Assembly: GCF_051175565.1 (NCBI RefSeq)
Contig: NZ_CP195105.1
Span: 930,001-994,000, forward strand
DNA from: Daejeonia sp002484105
GTDB lineage: Bacteria; Bacteroidota; Bacteroidia; Flavobacteriales; Weeksellaceae
Reading direction: 5' to 3'
Length of the DNA: 64,000 nt
Shown here one piece after another: positions 34,386 through 43,424 of this stretch. A program made the position numbers and the translations under genes. Positions within the stretch are counted from its first letter, which is position 1. Each line of letters begins with the position of its first letter. The notes under the pieces were generated by a model that saw only the letters and a program-made list of their open reading frames with translations, was not told the DNA's origin and did not search any database.

Positions 34386-35666
34386 ATGAAGACAAAACTA
34401 CTTTACGCAGGTGCACTTCTATTGTACATGTTTGGTTTTTCACCGGCACAGACGGATGCCAATGGATATACCACTGTCGAACTCTCTATGGGGGCGCAGT
34501 ACGCGAACCGTGTATTTTATGATTTTTCAGAAAACCACATCACCTCGCAGCCGGCTGATTCGTGGGATATTGCATTTTACCGTGTGAATGCCTACACATT
34601 TGGAAGCCGTATCAATGACTACAAATACATCAATGTATATGAAGCGTCAGATGATCCGGAAGAATGGGACAATATTGACCTGGCCGACATAGATTCGTGG
34701 GGAGACCCGCTCTATGCGCCGGACAAGACTGAAAATATTGCAGAAGGTGCTTTCGAACAGGGTTCTGCCACTTATGGATGGGGCGAGTACAATGGTGCGA
34801 CCCATCATATTGAAGGCAAAGTTGTTTTTGTTTTGGAGTACAGCAAAACCAACGAATATTATAAATTTATGATTACCGACTATTATGGAGGTTATACTGT
34901 GAAGTATGCCAAATGGAACGGTTCTTCATGGGGAGATACGGTGGCGGCGACCATTGCCAACGGAACAGATGATGCTTATTTCAACTATTTTTCTCTGGCT
35001 ACAGGAGCTAAAGTTCCGGATCTGGAACCTGCCAAAGCCCAATGGGATCTGATGTTCACCAAATTCTGGACAGATTATCAGTATCCCGGTGGGTCTATGA
35101 TGTACAATATGTCTGGGGTACTGCAGAATCCTGATGTAGAGGTAGCCAAATCTCAGCCTGAAAATCAGGATGCCGCAAGTTTCACTGCACCTGCAGAGGA
35201 TGCCTATTCCAGCGAAATTTCAGCCATCGGATATTCATGGAAACCCACCTCCGGAATTTATACAGATGTGGTGTATTATGTGAAACGCGGAGACCAGTAT
35301 TACCGCATGTACTTCACCAGCAACGGAGGAGCTTCTACGGGCAATATGTTTTTCAAATACAAGAATATCACCAGAGAACTGGGTGTTGAGAATATAGGTA
35401 ACAAAGCTTCCTTCGGGATCTATCCTAATCCTGTAAATGCAGACCGAAAGGTTACCATTCTGTTCGATGTTAAAGGCAAAGACAGCAACAGAGGAACCGC
35501 CGAAATCTATGATATGTCCGGTAAAAAGGTGTACGAAACGGCACTTTCCGGGCAGAGTGGTTTCTATAAACAGGAAGTAAACCTCCAGAAACTTGTTCCG
35601 GGAATTTACATTGTAAAAATCACTTATGGAGGCATTTCTGAAACCAAAAAACTGATGGTAAAATAG
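34386..35666 (+). CDS. HmuY-family protein with T9SS sorting domain
   Basis: 426 residues: signal peptide (about 1-21), two HmuY-like segments (S-W-D-I-A-F-Y-R at about 58-65 and Q-W-D-L-M-F-T-K at about 219-226, as in the lipoprotein paralogue), then a type IX secretion C-terminal domain (about 345-426: Y-P-N-P-V, Y-D-M-S-G-K-K-V, V-P-G-I-Y-I-V-K, E-T-K-K-L-M-V-K). So the heme-binding module would be exported across the outer membrane and held at the cell surface or released. It shares a promoter region with the receptor operon and ends in a terminator at 35699-35725. Confidence 0.88.
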   Translation: MKTKLLYAGALLLYMFGFSPAQTDANGYTTVELSMGAQYANRVFYDFSENHITSQPADSWDIAFYRVNAYTFGSRINDYKYINVYEASDDPEEWDNIDLADIDSWGDPLYAPDKTENIAEGAFEQGSATYGWGEYNGATHHIEGKVVFVLEYSKTNEYYKFMITDYYGGYTVKYAKWNGSSWGDTVAATIANGTDDAYFNYFSLATGAKVPDLEPAKAQWDLMFTKFWTDYQYPGGSMMYNMSGVLQNPDVEVAKSQPENQDAASFTAPAEDAYSSEISAIGYSWKPTSGIYTDVVYYVKRGDQYYRMYFTSNGGASTGNMFFKYKNITRELGVENIGNKASFGIYPNPVNADRKVTILFDVKGKDSNRGTAEIYDMSGKKVYETALSGQSGFYKQEVNLQKLVPGIYIVKITYGGISETKKLMVK

Positions 35667-35698
35667 CAGATTTTTCATTATTTCAATAATTTTTACGA

Positions 35699-35725
35699 GG
35701 CTGTTCTGGAATGGGACAGCCTTTT
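35699..35725 (+). terminator. Terminator of the T9SS HmuY gene
   Basis: Stem GGCTGTTC/GGACAGCC (35699-35706 with 35714-35721, one G-U pair) is followed by four T, 33 bp after the stop. Confidence 0.7.
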
Positions 35726-35762
35726 CTGTTTTCCGGAAGAGGACAGCGGTTGTCCGCCACCC

Positions 35763-35889
35763 GCGTGAGGGATGGCAGCGGCTACCCCGCAGTGATGCCG
35801 CGGAACGCAGTGGAGCGGCAGAGCGAGGAGTAATAGCGTACAGCCCGACGGCAGCAAAGGACATGCAAAGGAGGCCGGCACGCCCCAAA
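35763..35889 (+). repeat. GC-rich dispersed repeat, copy A
   Basis: 127 bp, starting GCGTGAGGGATGGCAGCGG and ending CACGCCCCAAA, with internal CCCGCAG and AGCCCGACG. A second copy in the same orientation lies at 62996-63155. No reading frame of family character; the GC content is well above its surroundings. It fills most of the gap between the T9SS gene and aspS. Confidence 0.75.
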
Positions 35890-35943
35890 GGCAAATGCAG
35901 ATTTTTCCCATGCCTGCTGACCGCCATACATCCAAAATTGATT

Positions 35944-35951
35944 ATCTTTGC
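35944..35951 (+). promoter_or_regulatory. -7 box of aspS
   Basis: TATCTTTG is a perfect TAnnTTTG, 63 bp before the ATG at 36015. Confidence 0.65.
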
Positions 35952-36014
35952 GTCTGTATTTTCCGGTACGGAAACCATATGTACCGGTACTGAACAACAG
36001 AAAATTATCAGATT

Positions 36015-37772
36015 ATGTTTCGAACACATACCAATGGAGCACTCAACATCAGCAACATCAGTCAGGAAGTGACACTGGCCGGATGGGTACAGACCATCCG
36101 CGACAAGGGATTTATGGTCTGGATCGACCTGCGCGACCGATACGGCATCACACAGCTGGTTTTTGATGAAGAACGTTCCTCGAAAGAACTGCTGGAGCAA
36201 GCCCGAAACCTCGGAAGAGAATTTGTGATTCAGGTGCAGGGAAAAGTGATTGAAAGGGCGTCTAAAAACCCCAAAATCCCTACCGGCGATATTGAAATTC
36301 TCGTGGAAAAACTGACCGTACTGAACAAATCCCTGCTGCCACCATTCACCATCGAAGACGAAACCGACGGTGGCGAAGAACTCCGCATGAAATACCGCTA
36401 CCTCGACATCCGCAGAAACCCGGTGAAGGACAAACTGATTTTCCGCAGCCAGATGGCGCAGAAAGTGAGAAACTACCTCTCCGGTGAAGGTTTTATCGAA
36501 GTGGAAACTCCTGTACTCATCAAATCCACACCCGAAGGTGCCCGTGATTTTGTGGTGCCCAGCCGCATGAATCCCGGACAGTTCTATGCCCTGCCACAAT
36601 CGCCACAGACATTCAAACAGCTGCTAATGGTAGCCGGAATGGACAAATATTTCCAGATTGTGAAATGCTTCCGCGACGAAGATCTGCGTGCCGACCGCCA
36701 GCCGGAATTTACACAGATCGACTGCGAAATGTCCTTTGTGGAACAGGAAGATATCCTGAATGTTTTTGAAGGCCTCGCCAGCCATCTGCTGAAGGACGTC
36801 ACCGGAAAAGACTTCGGAAAATTTCCGAGAATGACGTACGATGAGGCCATGAGAAAATACGGTAACGACAAACCGGATATTCGCTTCGGAATGGAATTCG
36901 CAGAGCTGGATGATCTGGTAAAAGATAAAGGTTTCAAAATATTTGACGAAGCAGAGCTTGTAGCAGGAATAAATGTTGATGGCTGTGCCCACTATACAAG
37001 AAAACAGACCGACGAGCTGACAGAATGGGTGAAACGGCCGCAGATAGGAGCTTCCGGGTTGGTATGGATCAAATATCAGGAAGATGGAACGCTGACTTCT
37101 TCTGTCAACAAATTCTATACTGAAGAAGACTTGAAGGCTCTTGCAGAAAGATTCAGTGCAAAACCCGGCGACCTGATGCTGATACTCAGCGGCGCAGCCA
37201 ACAAGGTACGGCCACAGCTTTCCGCACTCAGAATGGAACTCGGCAACCGCCTTGGACTGAGAAAAGGAGACGAATTTGCACCGCTTTGGGTGGTGGATTT
37301 CCCGCTTCTGGAATGGGATGAGGAAACACAGCGCTTCTATGCCATGCACCATCCGTTCACTTCACCCAAACCTGAAGATATTCCGCTGCTGGACACAGAT
37401 CCCGGAAAAGTGCGCGCCAATGCCTATGATATGGTACTGAACGGAAATGAAATCGGTGGCGGATCCATCAGGATTCACGATCGCGACCTTCAGGAAAAAA
37501 TGTTCGAGCTTTTGGGCTTCACTCCGGATGATGCGGAAGCACAGTTTGGCTTCCTGATGAATGCCTTTAAATACGGTGCGCCGCCTCACGGTGGTCTGGC
37601 TTTTGGATTCGACAGGTTTACGGCTATTCTGGATGGCAATGAAGTAATCCGTGATTATATTGCATTCCCGAAAAATAATTCCGGAAGGGATGTGATGATT
37701 GATGCTCCTTCGCCCATCCACGAAGAACAACTCGACGAGCTTTGTCTGGATGTAAGGCTTCCAGAACTTTAG
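36015..37772 (+). CDS. aspS: Aspartyl-tRNA synthetase
   Basis: 585 residues, class II synthetase of bacterial type: N-terminal OB fold (about 15-105), catalytic core with motif 2 F-R-D-E-D-L-R-A-D-R-Q-P-E-F-T-Q, the bacterial GAD insertion (about 285-410), and motif 3 G-G-L-A-F-G-F-D-R-F. The length matches bacterial AspRS (about 590). It charges tRNA-Asp; whether it also charges tRNA-Asn (non-discriminating form) cannot be decided by eye. Followed by a strong bidirectional terminator. Confidence 0.97.
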   Translation: MFRTHTNGALNISNISQEVTLAGWVQTIRDKGFMVWIDLRDRYGITQLVFDEERSSKELLEQARNLGREFVIQVQGKVIERASKNPKIPTGDIEILVEKLTVLNKSLLPPFTIEDETDGGEELRMKYRYLDIRRNPVKDKLIFRSQMAQKVRNYLSGEGFIEVETPVLIKSTPEGARDFVVPSRMNPGQFYALPQSPQTFKQLLMVAGMDKYFQIVKCFRDEDLRADRQPEFTQIDCEMSFVEQEDILNVFEGLASHLLKDVTGKDFGKFPRMTYDEAMRKYGNDKPDIRFGMEFAELDDLVKDKGFKIFDEAELVAGINVDGCAHYTRKQTDELTEWVKRPQIGASGLVWIKYQEDGTLTSSVNKFYTEEDLKALAERFSAKPGDLMLILSGAANKVRPQLSALRMELGNRLGLRKGDEFAPLWVVDFPLLEWDEETQRFYAMHHPFTSPKPEDIPLLDTDPGKVRANAYDMVLNGNEIGGGSIRIHDRDLQEKMFELLGFTPDDAEAQFGFLMNAFKYGAPPHGGLAFGFDRFTAILDGNEVIRDYIAFPKNNSGRDVMIDAPSPIHEEQLDELCLDVRLPEL

Positions 37773-37817
37773 AACAGATAATACCACTGCTCCTTATGAA
37801 AGGGAAGTGGTACGCAT

Positions 37818-37860
37818 AAAACAAATGCTGCTTCCGGAATGGGAGCAGCATTTGTTTTTT
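37818..37860. terminator. Bidirectional terminator after aspS
   Basis: A perfect 15-bp stem (37818-37832 with 37844-37858), with T-run on the plus strand and A-run in front, shared by aspS and the converging gene. Confidence 0.9.
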
Positions 37861-37875
37861 TGAGGATGAAGACGG

Positions 37876-38445
37876 TTAGAAGTACTTTCCGCGCTGTCTC
37901 ATATTGGGGTTGTGCATGTGTTTCTGCATAGATGGCATTTTCAGTTGCTCTTTCATCATTTTGATCTGGTCGGTCATCAGGCCGGCGGTATCCAGTCTTT
38001 TAGCTTCTTCCAGAAGTTTCTGTCCTTCCTGTTTTCTTCCTTTGGAGATGGCCGTTGCTGCAAGGTTCAGTGTTGCCATCGCGCGGTCCTGTTTCATGTT
38101 CAGTCCGTATTCCAGTGCTTTGCGCATCAGTGGTTCCACTTTGGCGGGATTGTCCTGTGCCAGTGTCAGCCCTTGCAGATAATGGAAATATCCATACTGG
38201 GATTTATGAAGCTGGCTCTTGAAATTCGTTACCTGCGAGAGCCACTTTGCAGCCTTCGGGATATCATTTTTTCTCATATACCAGAAGGCAAGGAGAATAT
38301 ATTCATTTTTGAAATACAGCAGAATCGGAAATGCCGAAAGCAGGAAAACGACAACGCCCCAGCCGATACTGCGGGTGAAGAACATCATGTAAATTCCCAG
38401 AATAATCAGCAGCCCTGCAATGACGAGTTTTATGTTTTTATTCAT
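37876..38445 (-). CDS. Membrane-anchored TPR-like protein
   Basis: 189 residues. Two membrane segments (about 8-24 and 28-45), then helix pairs typical of TPR/SEL1 packing: A-A-K-W-L-S-Q-V (about 68), G-Y-F-H-Y-L-Q-G-L-T-L, E-P-L-M-R-K-A-L-E-Y-G-L, A-T-L-N-L-A-A-T-A-I. The tail is Met/Gln/Lys-rich. It faces the cytoplasm if the second helix ends inside. Function unknown; close relatives occur in other Chryseobacterium-like genomes as hypothetical proteins. Confidence 0.7.
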   Translation of the reverse strand: MNKNIKLVIAGLLIILGIYMMFFTRSIGWGVVVFLLSAFPILLYFKNEYILLAFWYMRKNDIPKAAKWLSQVTNFKSQLHKSQYGYFHYLQGLTLAQDNPAKVEPLMRKALEYGLNMKQDRAMATLNLAATAISKGRKQEGQKLLEEAKRLDTAGLMTDQIKMMKEQLKMPSMQKHMHNPNMRQRGKYF

Positions 38446-38529
38446 TTTTTGATTTTGTGGTGCAAAGATAGCAAATACCCCCGAATCTTATCAACAGGCT
38501 TTTTCGATATTCTTTAGATTGAAGATATT

Positions 38530-39756
38530 TTATTTGCTGTAAAACCTGGCTGCAGAACTTATAAAATCTTCAAAAGACTGCGTAATGCTTTTTTGGTTTT
38601 TAAAAGTTAACGGAAAAGGAGTCATATGAGAATAGCTAAAAGGGTAATCTTTGATTTCAACTTCTATGTCGAGATTGCGGTATTTTCCTTTCAAGGTGTT
38701 CAGGGCTTCTGCAGGGGGAGCCACTTCGTCTTTTTCCAGAACATATGCTTTAATTTGGGTTTGCAACTGACGGAGTCTGTCTTCACGTTCTTGCTGAAAA
38801 TAGTTGTAGCGCAGCATTTTTTTTAACCAGCTTTCCTCAGGATGCAGCGCTTCATTCTGGAAATGTGCAAGTCTTTTGTCGCCACGGAAATTGGAACTGA
38901 GCAGTTCGGCAAACATGGCCTGCATGTGTATTGCAGCTCGCGAATCCATAATGTATTTCGAAATCGGGAACATCCTGTCCATCGTCATTCCACCGCAGAA
39001 ACAGAAGAGTTTGGAATGTGTAAACAGAAGGTCAGGATCTGCCATTTTAAGAATCATCGAGAGGAAGGCTCCGATGGAATAGCCGAAAAGATCAAAATCT
39101 GCACTTTGCGAAATGCCTTGTATTTTTCCTTTTCTGATATCGGAAATCATGCAAATAATATCCGAATATGTCTGGAAACCAGTCCAGAAAATACGTTGCG
39201 GATGGGCTTCAAGGCGTGAGCTGATGGCGGAGTTGACGAAGGACATATGGCTGTTGTCCGGAAACTTTTCTGATCTGAAAGTGGCGATTTCCATCATCTG
39301 GTGGTGGTCGCTCCAGATTGGGTCTGCGCGGTCCATATGAAAAGCTATTGGGAAGAGGATCACAGCTTTTCCTGTTTTCTGCGCAAGCTCATATGCCCAT
39401 GGGAGATATTTGTCCCATTTTTTCTCATTTAGTCCGTGCAGGAAAATGATGGCCTGCCGGCTTTTTGCGGTATCTGCTTTTTTTAGGATATAATAACTGA
39501 ATTTTTTATTGCATTCAATTGCGAAATCGGTAACATCAATGGCAGGAAGTCCGTACTTGATATAGTTGTTTTCATTTTCCGGAAGCTGAATCTGGTGCTG
39601 AATACATCCCGGTGTGTCAGATCCCAGCAAAAGGTCGCTGCGTTCGGAAACAAAAGAAATTTTCTGTATGGATACATTTAATTCGGTGGAGTGTATGTCA
39701 CCGCTTTCGGAATAGAAAAGGTTTTTTAGCTTTTCATAGAGTTCAGTATATTCCAT
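38530..39756 (-). CDS. Alpha/beta-hydrolase-like protein (probably DUF6051)
   Basis: 408 residues with no signal peptide. The pattern I-I-F-L-H-G-L-N-E (oxyanion strand, about 100-108), F-G-Y-S-I-G-A-F-L (nucleophile elbow G-Y-S-I-G, about 224-228), a possible acid in L-E-K-D-E-V-A-P (about 339), and a possible H in S-Y-S-H-M-T-P (about 373) makes a complete hydrolase triad. Family placement in DUF6051 is from memory. The substrate is unknown. It lies about 175 bp downstream of the aldehyde dehydrogenase gene on the same strand, with a terminator between. Confidence 0.65.
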   Translation of the reverse strand: MEYTELYEKLKNLFYSESGDIHSTELNVSIQKISFVSERSDLLLGSDTPGCIQHQIQLPENENNYIKYGLPAIDVTDFAIECNKKFSYYILKKADTAKSRQAIIFLHGLNEKKWDKYLPWAYELAQKTGKAVILFPIAFHMDRADPIWSDHHQMMEIATFRSEKFPDNSHMSFVNSAISSRLEAHPQRIFWTGFQTYSDIICMISDIRKGKIQGISQSADFDLFGYSIGAFLSMILKMADPDLLFTHSKLFCFCGGMTMDRMFPISKYIMDSRAAIHMQAMFAELLSSNFRGDKRLAHFQNEALHPEESWLKKMLRYNYFQQEREDRLRQLQTQIKAYVLEKDEVAPPAEALNTLKGKYRNLDIEVEIKDYPFSYSHMTPFPLTFKNQKSITQSFEDFISSAARFYSK

Positions 39757-39896
39757 AATCCGCAGCTTTTGTCTTTGCAGTAAAGTTAGAAATTAATTGC
39801 CGTAAGCATCTTTATATCCAGGATTTTAATTTAAAATAAAGAGATGCAGGGATATTATCGGGAAAATGGGAGGAAATATGCGGCAGGTTTCAGCAC

Positions 39897-39921
39897 AAAA
39901 AGACCGCCATTGTGGCGGTCT
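39897..39921 (-). terminator. Terminator of the aldehyde dehydrogenase gene
   Basis: A 9-bp perfect stem AGACCGCCA/TGGCGGTCT (39901-39909 with 39913-39921), and on the minus strand a following T-run (TTTTT). Confidence 0.85.
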
Positions 39922-39931
39922 CTGATAATCA

Positions 39932-41461
39932 TTAAAAGAATCCTAATTTGTTTTTGCTGTAGGATATCAGCATATTTTTGGTCTGCCGGTAGTGGTCGAG
40001 CATCATTTTGTGGTTTTCCCGCCCGATACCCGATTGTTTGTATCCGCCAAATGGGGCACCTGCAGGATATGCATGGTACTGATTTACCCAAACTCTTCCT
40101 GCCTGAATATTTCTCGGAATATGATACAGCTGATGAGCGTCTCTTGTCCATACCCCGGCGCCAAGTCCATAGATGGTATCGTTGGCAATTTCCAGAGCCT
40201 CTTTTTCGTCTTTGAAAGTAGTGAAAGCGAGCACAGGGCCGAAAATTTCTTCCTGGAAGATCCTCATTTTATTGTTTCCTTTAAAGATGGTCGGCTGGAT
40301 GTAGTAGCCTCCGTCAAGACCATCTCCTACATGATTAACATCGCCTCCGGTGAGGACTTCTGCGCCTTCCTCTTTCCCAAGCTGGATGTAGGAGAGGATT
40401 TTGTCTTTCTGGATCTGCGAAGCCTGGGCACCCATCATAACGGTTTTGTCCAGCGGGTTTCCGGTTTTGATAGCTTTTGTACGTGCGACCACTCTTTCCA
40501 TGAAGCGGTCAGCAATATCTTCCTGCACGAGAAGCCTTGAGGGGCAGGTGCAGATTTCTCCCTGGTTGAGACAGAACAGGACGGCTCCTTCAACAGCTTT
40601 GTCGAGAAATTCGTCGTCGGCATCCATCACAGAACTGAAGAAGATATTCGGCGATTTCCCGCCCAGTTCCAAAGTAACGGGGATGATGTTTTCTGTTGCG
40701 TACTGCATGACCATTCTTCCGGTAGCAGTAGAACCGGTGAAGGCTGCTTTGGCAACTTTCGGATTGGTGACGAGTGCTCTTCCAAGTTCGGCACCAAAAC
40801 CATTCACAACATTGATCACTCCCGCAGGGATCAGGTCGTTGATCATTTCCATCAGGATCATGATGGATACAGGTGTGCTTTCGGCAGGTTTCAGGACGAC
40901 GCAGTTTCCGGCTGCCAGTGCAGGAGCAAGTTTCCAGACCGCCATCAGCAACGGAAAATTCCACGGGATAATCTGTGCTACAACACCAAGCGGTTCGTGC
41001 ACAATCAGTGATACGGTGTCTTTGTCAAGTTCGTTGTGCGAGCCTTCTTCGGCACGGATTACGGAGGCAAAGTAGCGGAAATGGTCAATTGCCAGAGGTA
41101 TATCAGCAGCCAATGTTTCCCTCACTGCTTTTCCGTTGTCAATAGTTTCCACTACCGCAAGATATTCAAGGTTTTGCTCCATGCGGTCCGCAATTTTGTT
41201 CAGTATAATGCTGCGCTCGGTGGGCGATGTCAGCTTCCAGGTTTCAAAAGCGTGGGCAGCGGCATCTACGGCTTTGTCCAGATCCTGTTTGCAGGAATGG
41301 GCAACATGGGAATAGATTTTTCCGTTAATGGGTGAGATTACTTCCAGATATTCACCATTCGCAGGGGGTGTAAACTGTCCGTTAATGTAATTGTTGTATT
41401 TTTCCTTAAACTCCGGCCATTCGAAAGTGGTGGCCGATTTGGGTGTTGCAGTTGCTTCCAT
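39932..41461 (-). CDS. NAD-dependent aldehyde dehydrogenase
   Basis: 509 residues. ALDH superfamily blocks are complete: cofactor strand I-I-P-W-N-F-P-L-L-M-A-V-W, F-T-G-S-T-A-T-G (NAD loop), general base Glu in V-T-L-E-L-G-G-K-S-P, catalytic Cys in N-Q-G-E-I-C-T-C-P-S-R, and the C-terminal G-G-Y-K-Q-S-G-I-G-R-E. It oxidises aldehydes to acids; the E-I-C-T-C-P form recalls acetaldehyde/chloroacetaldehyde dehydrogenases. A divergent AraC gene next door suggests substrate-induced expression. Confidence 0.93.
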   Translation of the reverse strand: MEATATPKSATTFEWPEFKEKYNNYINGQFTPPANGEYLEVISPINGKIYSHVAHSCKQDLDKAVDAAAHAFETWKLTSPTERSIILNKIADRMEQNLEYLAVVETIDNGKAVRETLAADIPLAIDHFRYFASVIRAEEGSHNELDKDTVSLIVHEPLGVVAQIIPWNFPLLMAVWKLAPALAAGNCVVLKPAESTPVSIMILMEMINDLIPAGVINVVNGFGAELGRALVTNPKVAKAAFTGSTATGRMVMQYATENIIPVTLELGGKSPNIFFSSVMDADDEFLDKAVEGAVLFCLNQGEICTCPSRLLVQEDIADRFMERVVARTKAIKTGNPLDKTVMMGAQASQIQKDKILSYIQLGKEEGAEVLTGGDVNHVGDGLDGGYYIQPTIFKGNNKMRIFQEEIFGPVLAFTTFKDEKEALEIANDTIYGLGAGVWTRDAHQLYHIPRNIQAGRVWVNQYHAYPAGAPFGGYKQSGIGRENHKMMLDHYRQTKNMLISYSKNKLGFF

Positions 41462-41610
41462 AGTGATGATTTTTTAATAAGTGATTTTTGTTTTTTCTGT
41501 GAGGGCTAATATATTTTTTATTCGTTTTTTTTTAATAGCATTATTCTCTAAAATGATAGGAATATCATATCAGCCTAAAAATTTTATGAATATCTTAACA
41601 ATATCAAATA

Positions 41611-41638
41611 TTTGTTTAATGATTAATTGTTATATTTG
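41611..41638 (+). promoter_or_regulatory. Promoter of the AraC gene
   Basis: TTTG (41611-41614) and TATATTTG (41631-41638, perfect -7 box) lie 16 bp apart, 32 bp before the ATG at 41670. The palindrome CAAATATTTG (41605-41614) overlaps the -33 region. Confidence 0.55.
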
Positions 41639-41669
41639 GAAAACAACCTTTTAATTAATCCGAAGCAAA

Positions 41670-42596
41670 ATGAAAGACGGCAGATTTTACATGCATAAGC
41701 CTGATCTCGTAAGCGAAAGACATCTGAAATCTCTGGTAGAGCACCAGACAACTTTCAGCCTGAACAACTGCGAATTCAGTATTTTCGAGACCCATCGTGC
41801 AGCATACAATATCAGGCTGCATTTTGATCATCTGGCATTTACCGGAATGCTGCGCGGTAAAAAGAATATGAAAATTGACGGAAAAACCGGCTGTTTTGAT
41901 TATCTCCCCGGCGAAAGTGTTCTGGTGGCACCCGGTGAAACGATTGTGATCGATTTTCCAGATGCCGACGAAACTCCCTCACAGTGCATGGCTATATCCC
42001 TGAATCCGGAATTTGTGCAGAATGCACTGGAACAGTTCAATTTCTATTCTCCGAAAGAGGATGAAACCAGTTCCTGGTCGCTTTCCGGAAGCGAATATCA
42101 TCTTTTTAACAGCCCATCGCTGGCATCGGCCACCAATAATCTGATGCGCATTGCAATGGACAACTCTCCGCAGAAAGACCTGATTGCAGATTTTGCCCTG
42201 AAAGAACTTCTGATACGCCTGATGCAGACGCAGGCCGGATCTCTGCTCCGCAAAAATGTTGGAAAGCCAACATCCCGAATCGGTCATGTAGTCGCTTTTA
42301 TCCGTGAAAATCTTCACCAGAAACTCACCACCGATATGATGGCAAAAAAAGCCTGTACTTCCAAATCCGGATTTTTCAAAATATTCAAAGAAGAACTGGG
42401 CATTTCGCCCAACGAATTTATTGTCCATGAACGGATAAGGAAAGCTAAAGAACTGTTGTCCAAAAATCAGTCTGTAAAAGAAACCGCTTTTCAGACCGGC
42501 TTTTCGGATACCAATTATTTTATCCGTGTTTTCCGTCAGATCGAAGGGATTACGCCCGGAAATTTTCAGACCCGGTATGATATGCAAACCATTTAG
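41670..42596 (+). CDS. AraC-family transcriptional regulator
   Basis: 308 residues: an N-terminal sensor domain (about 25-185) of the AraC_N type, then the double helix-turn-helix (about 200-300): T-D-M-M-A-K-K-A-C-T-S-K-S-G-F and V-K-E-T-A-F-Q-T-G-F-S-D-T-N-Y-F. It is divergent from the aldehyde dehydrogenase with 208 bp between start codons, so it is the likely regulator of that gene. The inducer is unknown. A terminator follows. Confidence 0.9.
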   Translation: MKDGRFYMHKPDLVSERHLKSLVEHQTTFSLNNCEFSIFETHRAAYNIRLHFDHLAFTGMLRGKKNMKIDGKTGCFDYLPGESVLVAPGETIVIDFPDADETPSQCMAISLNPEFVQNALEQFNFYSPKEDETSSWSLSGSEYHLFNSPSLASATNNLMRIAMDNSPQKDLIADFALKELLIRLMQTQAGSLLRKNVGKPTSRIGHVVAFIRENLHQKLTTDMMAKKACTSKSGFFKIFKEELGISPNEFIVHERIRKAKELLSKNQSVKETAFQTGFSDTNYFIRVFRQIEGITPGNFQTRYDMQTI

Positions 42597-42613
42597 AACA
42601 GTCCTTATATGAA

Positions 42614-42650
42614 AAATCCGCATCGGGCAACCAATGCGGATTTGTTTTTT
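42614..42650 (+). terminator. Terminator of the AraC gene
   Basis: A 10-bp stem AAATCCGCAT/ATGCGGATTT (42614-42623 with 42634-42643) is followed by GTTTTTT; it may also serve the converging DUF937 gene. Confidence 0.85.
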
Positions 42651-42664
42651 GGAAGAAATATCTG

Positions 42665-43327
42665 TTATTTGCTGAACAGATTTCCGAAAATATTTCCCAG
42701 ACCTCCCTGCTGTTGCGCGGCGCTGGAAGAATCTGTGCCGAGTACGCTTCCCAGAATATCATTCAGAGGATTGCTGTTACTGCTCTGTGCATTGGAAGTG
42801 GTTCCGCCAAGTACCTTTCCGAGGATGTCGCTGATGGGGTTGGAACTTGCCTGTGCTTCCTGTGTTGCATTGCCGAGGATGCCACCGAGAAGATCGCCCA
42901 GGCCACCTGCGCTTACATTGCTTTCCTGCTTCTGCTTTCCGATGTAGCCCATGATGAGAGGTGCAAGCATTGCCAGAACGGGCACTATTTTCCCAATGGA
43001 AATTCCTGTGTTCTGCGAGAGCTGGTTTTCGACTTCCGGTTTGCTGTTTCCGAAAATGTGGCTCAGGATAGAATTTCCTTCAGATTCTCTGGCAGCAGCC
43101 TGCGAAGGATCGTTCAGAATGCTTCCGTCATGATCTTTGTCCAGTGCGTTGTTCAGGGCTTCTGCTTCTTTGGCATCTTTGGACTTGTTTTTCAGATAAG
43201 AGATCATCAACGGTGCAGCGACAACGAGCAGGGCAATAACCTGATTTTTGCTGACTCCGAATTTGTTTTCTGCATCAGACGCCACCTGGCTTCCTGCATT
43301 TCCTGTGATAAGGTCTAATAAACTCAT
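42665..43327 (-). CDS. DUF937 domain protein
   Basis: 220 residues, from the ATG at 43327 (M-S-L-L-D-L-I-T-G); a longer frame adds 46 residues from the intergenic region. Two DUF937-like blocks of I-G-K-I-V-P-V-L-A-M-L-A-P-L-I-M-G-Y and V-I-A-L-L-V-V-A-A-P-L-M-I-S-Y repeat the pattern of the family. The C-terminal half is low-complexity: N-P-I-S-D-I-L-G-K-V-L-G-G and N-P-L-N-D-I-L-G-S-V-L-G alternate with glycine- and serine-rich stretches. Family function unknown. It may associate with membranes through the hydrophobic blocks. Confidence 0.82.
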   Translation of the reverse strand: MSLLDLITGNAGSQVASDAENKFGVSKNQVIALLVVAAPLMISYLKNKSKDAKEAEALNNALDKDHDGSILNDPSQAAARESEGNSILSHIFGNSKPEVENQLSQNTGISIGKIVPVLAMLAPLIMGYIGKQKQESNVSAGGLGDLLGGILGNATQEAQASSNPISDILGKVLGGTTSNAQSSNSNPLNDILGSVLGTDSSSAAQQQGGLGNIFGNLFSK

Positions 43328-43424
43328 AGTTTTATTTTTTTTTTTGTTAATGTCAAACGGAACAGGAGCGAACAAAAACCATTCCTGAATCCGGATATGT
43401 GTGTAGATAGAAATCGATAGCCAC

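Noticed and set aside
35235..36599. A 454-codon minus-strand frame across the T9SS HmuY gene, the GC-rich repeat and aspS
   Set aside because: It runs through two good genes on the other strand and translates the dispersed repeat; no domain.
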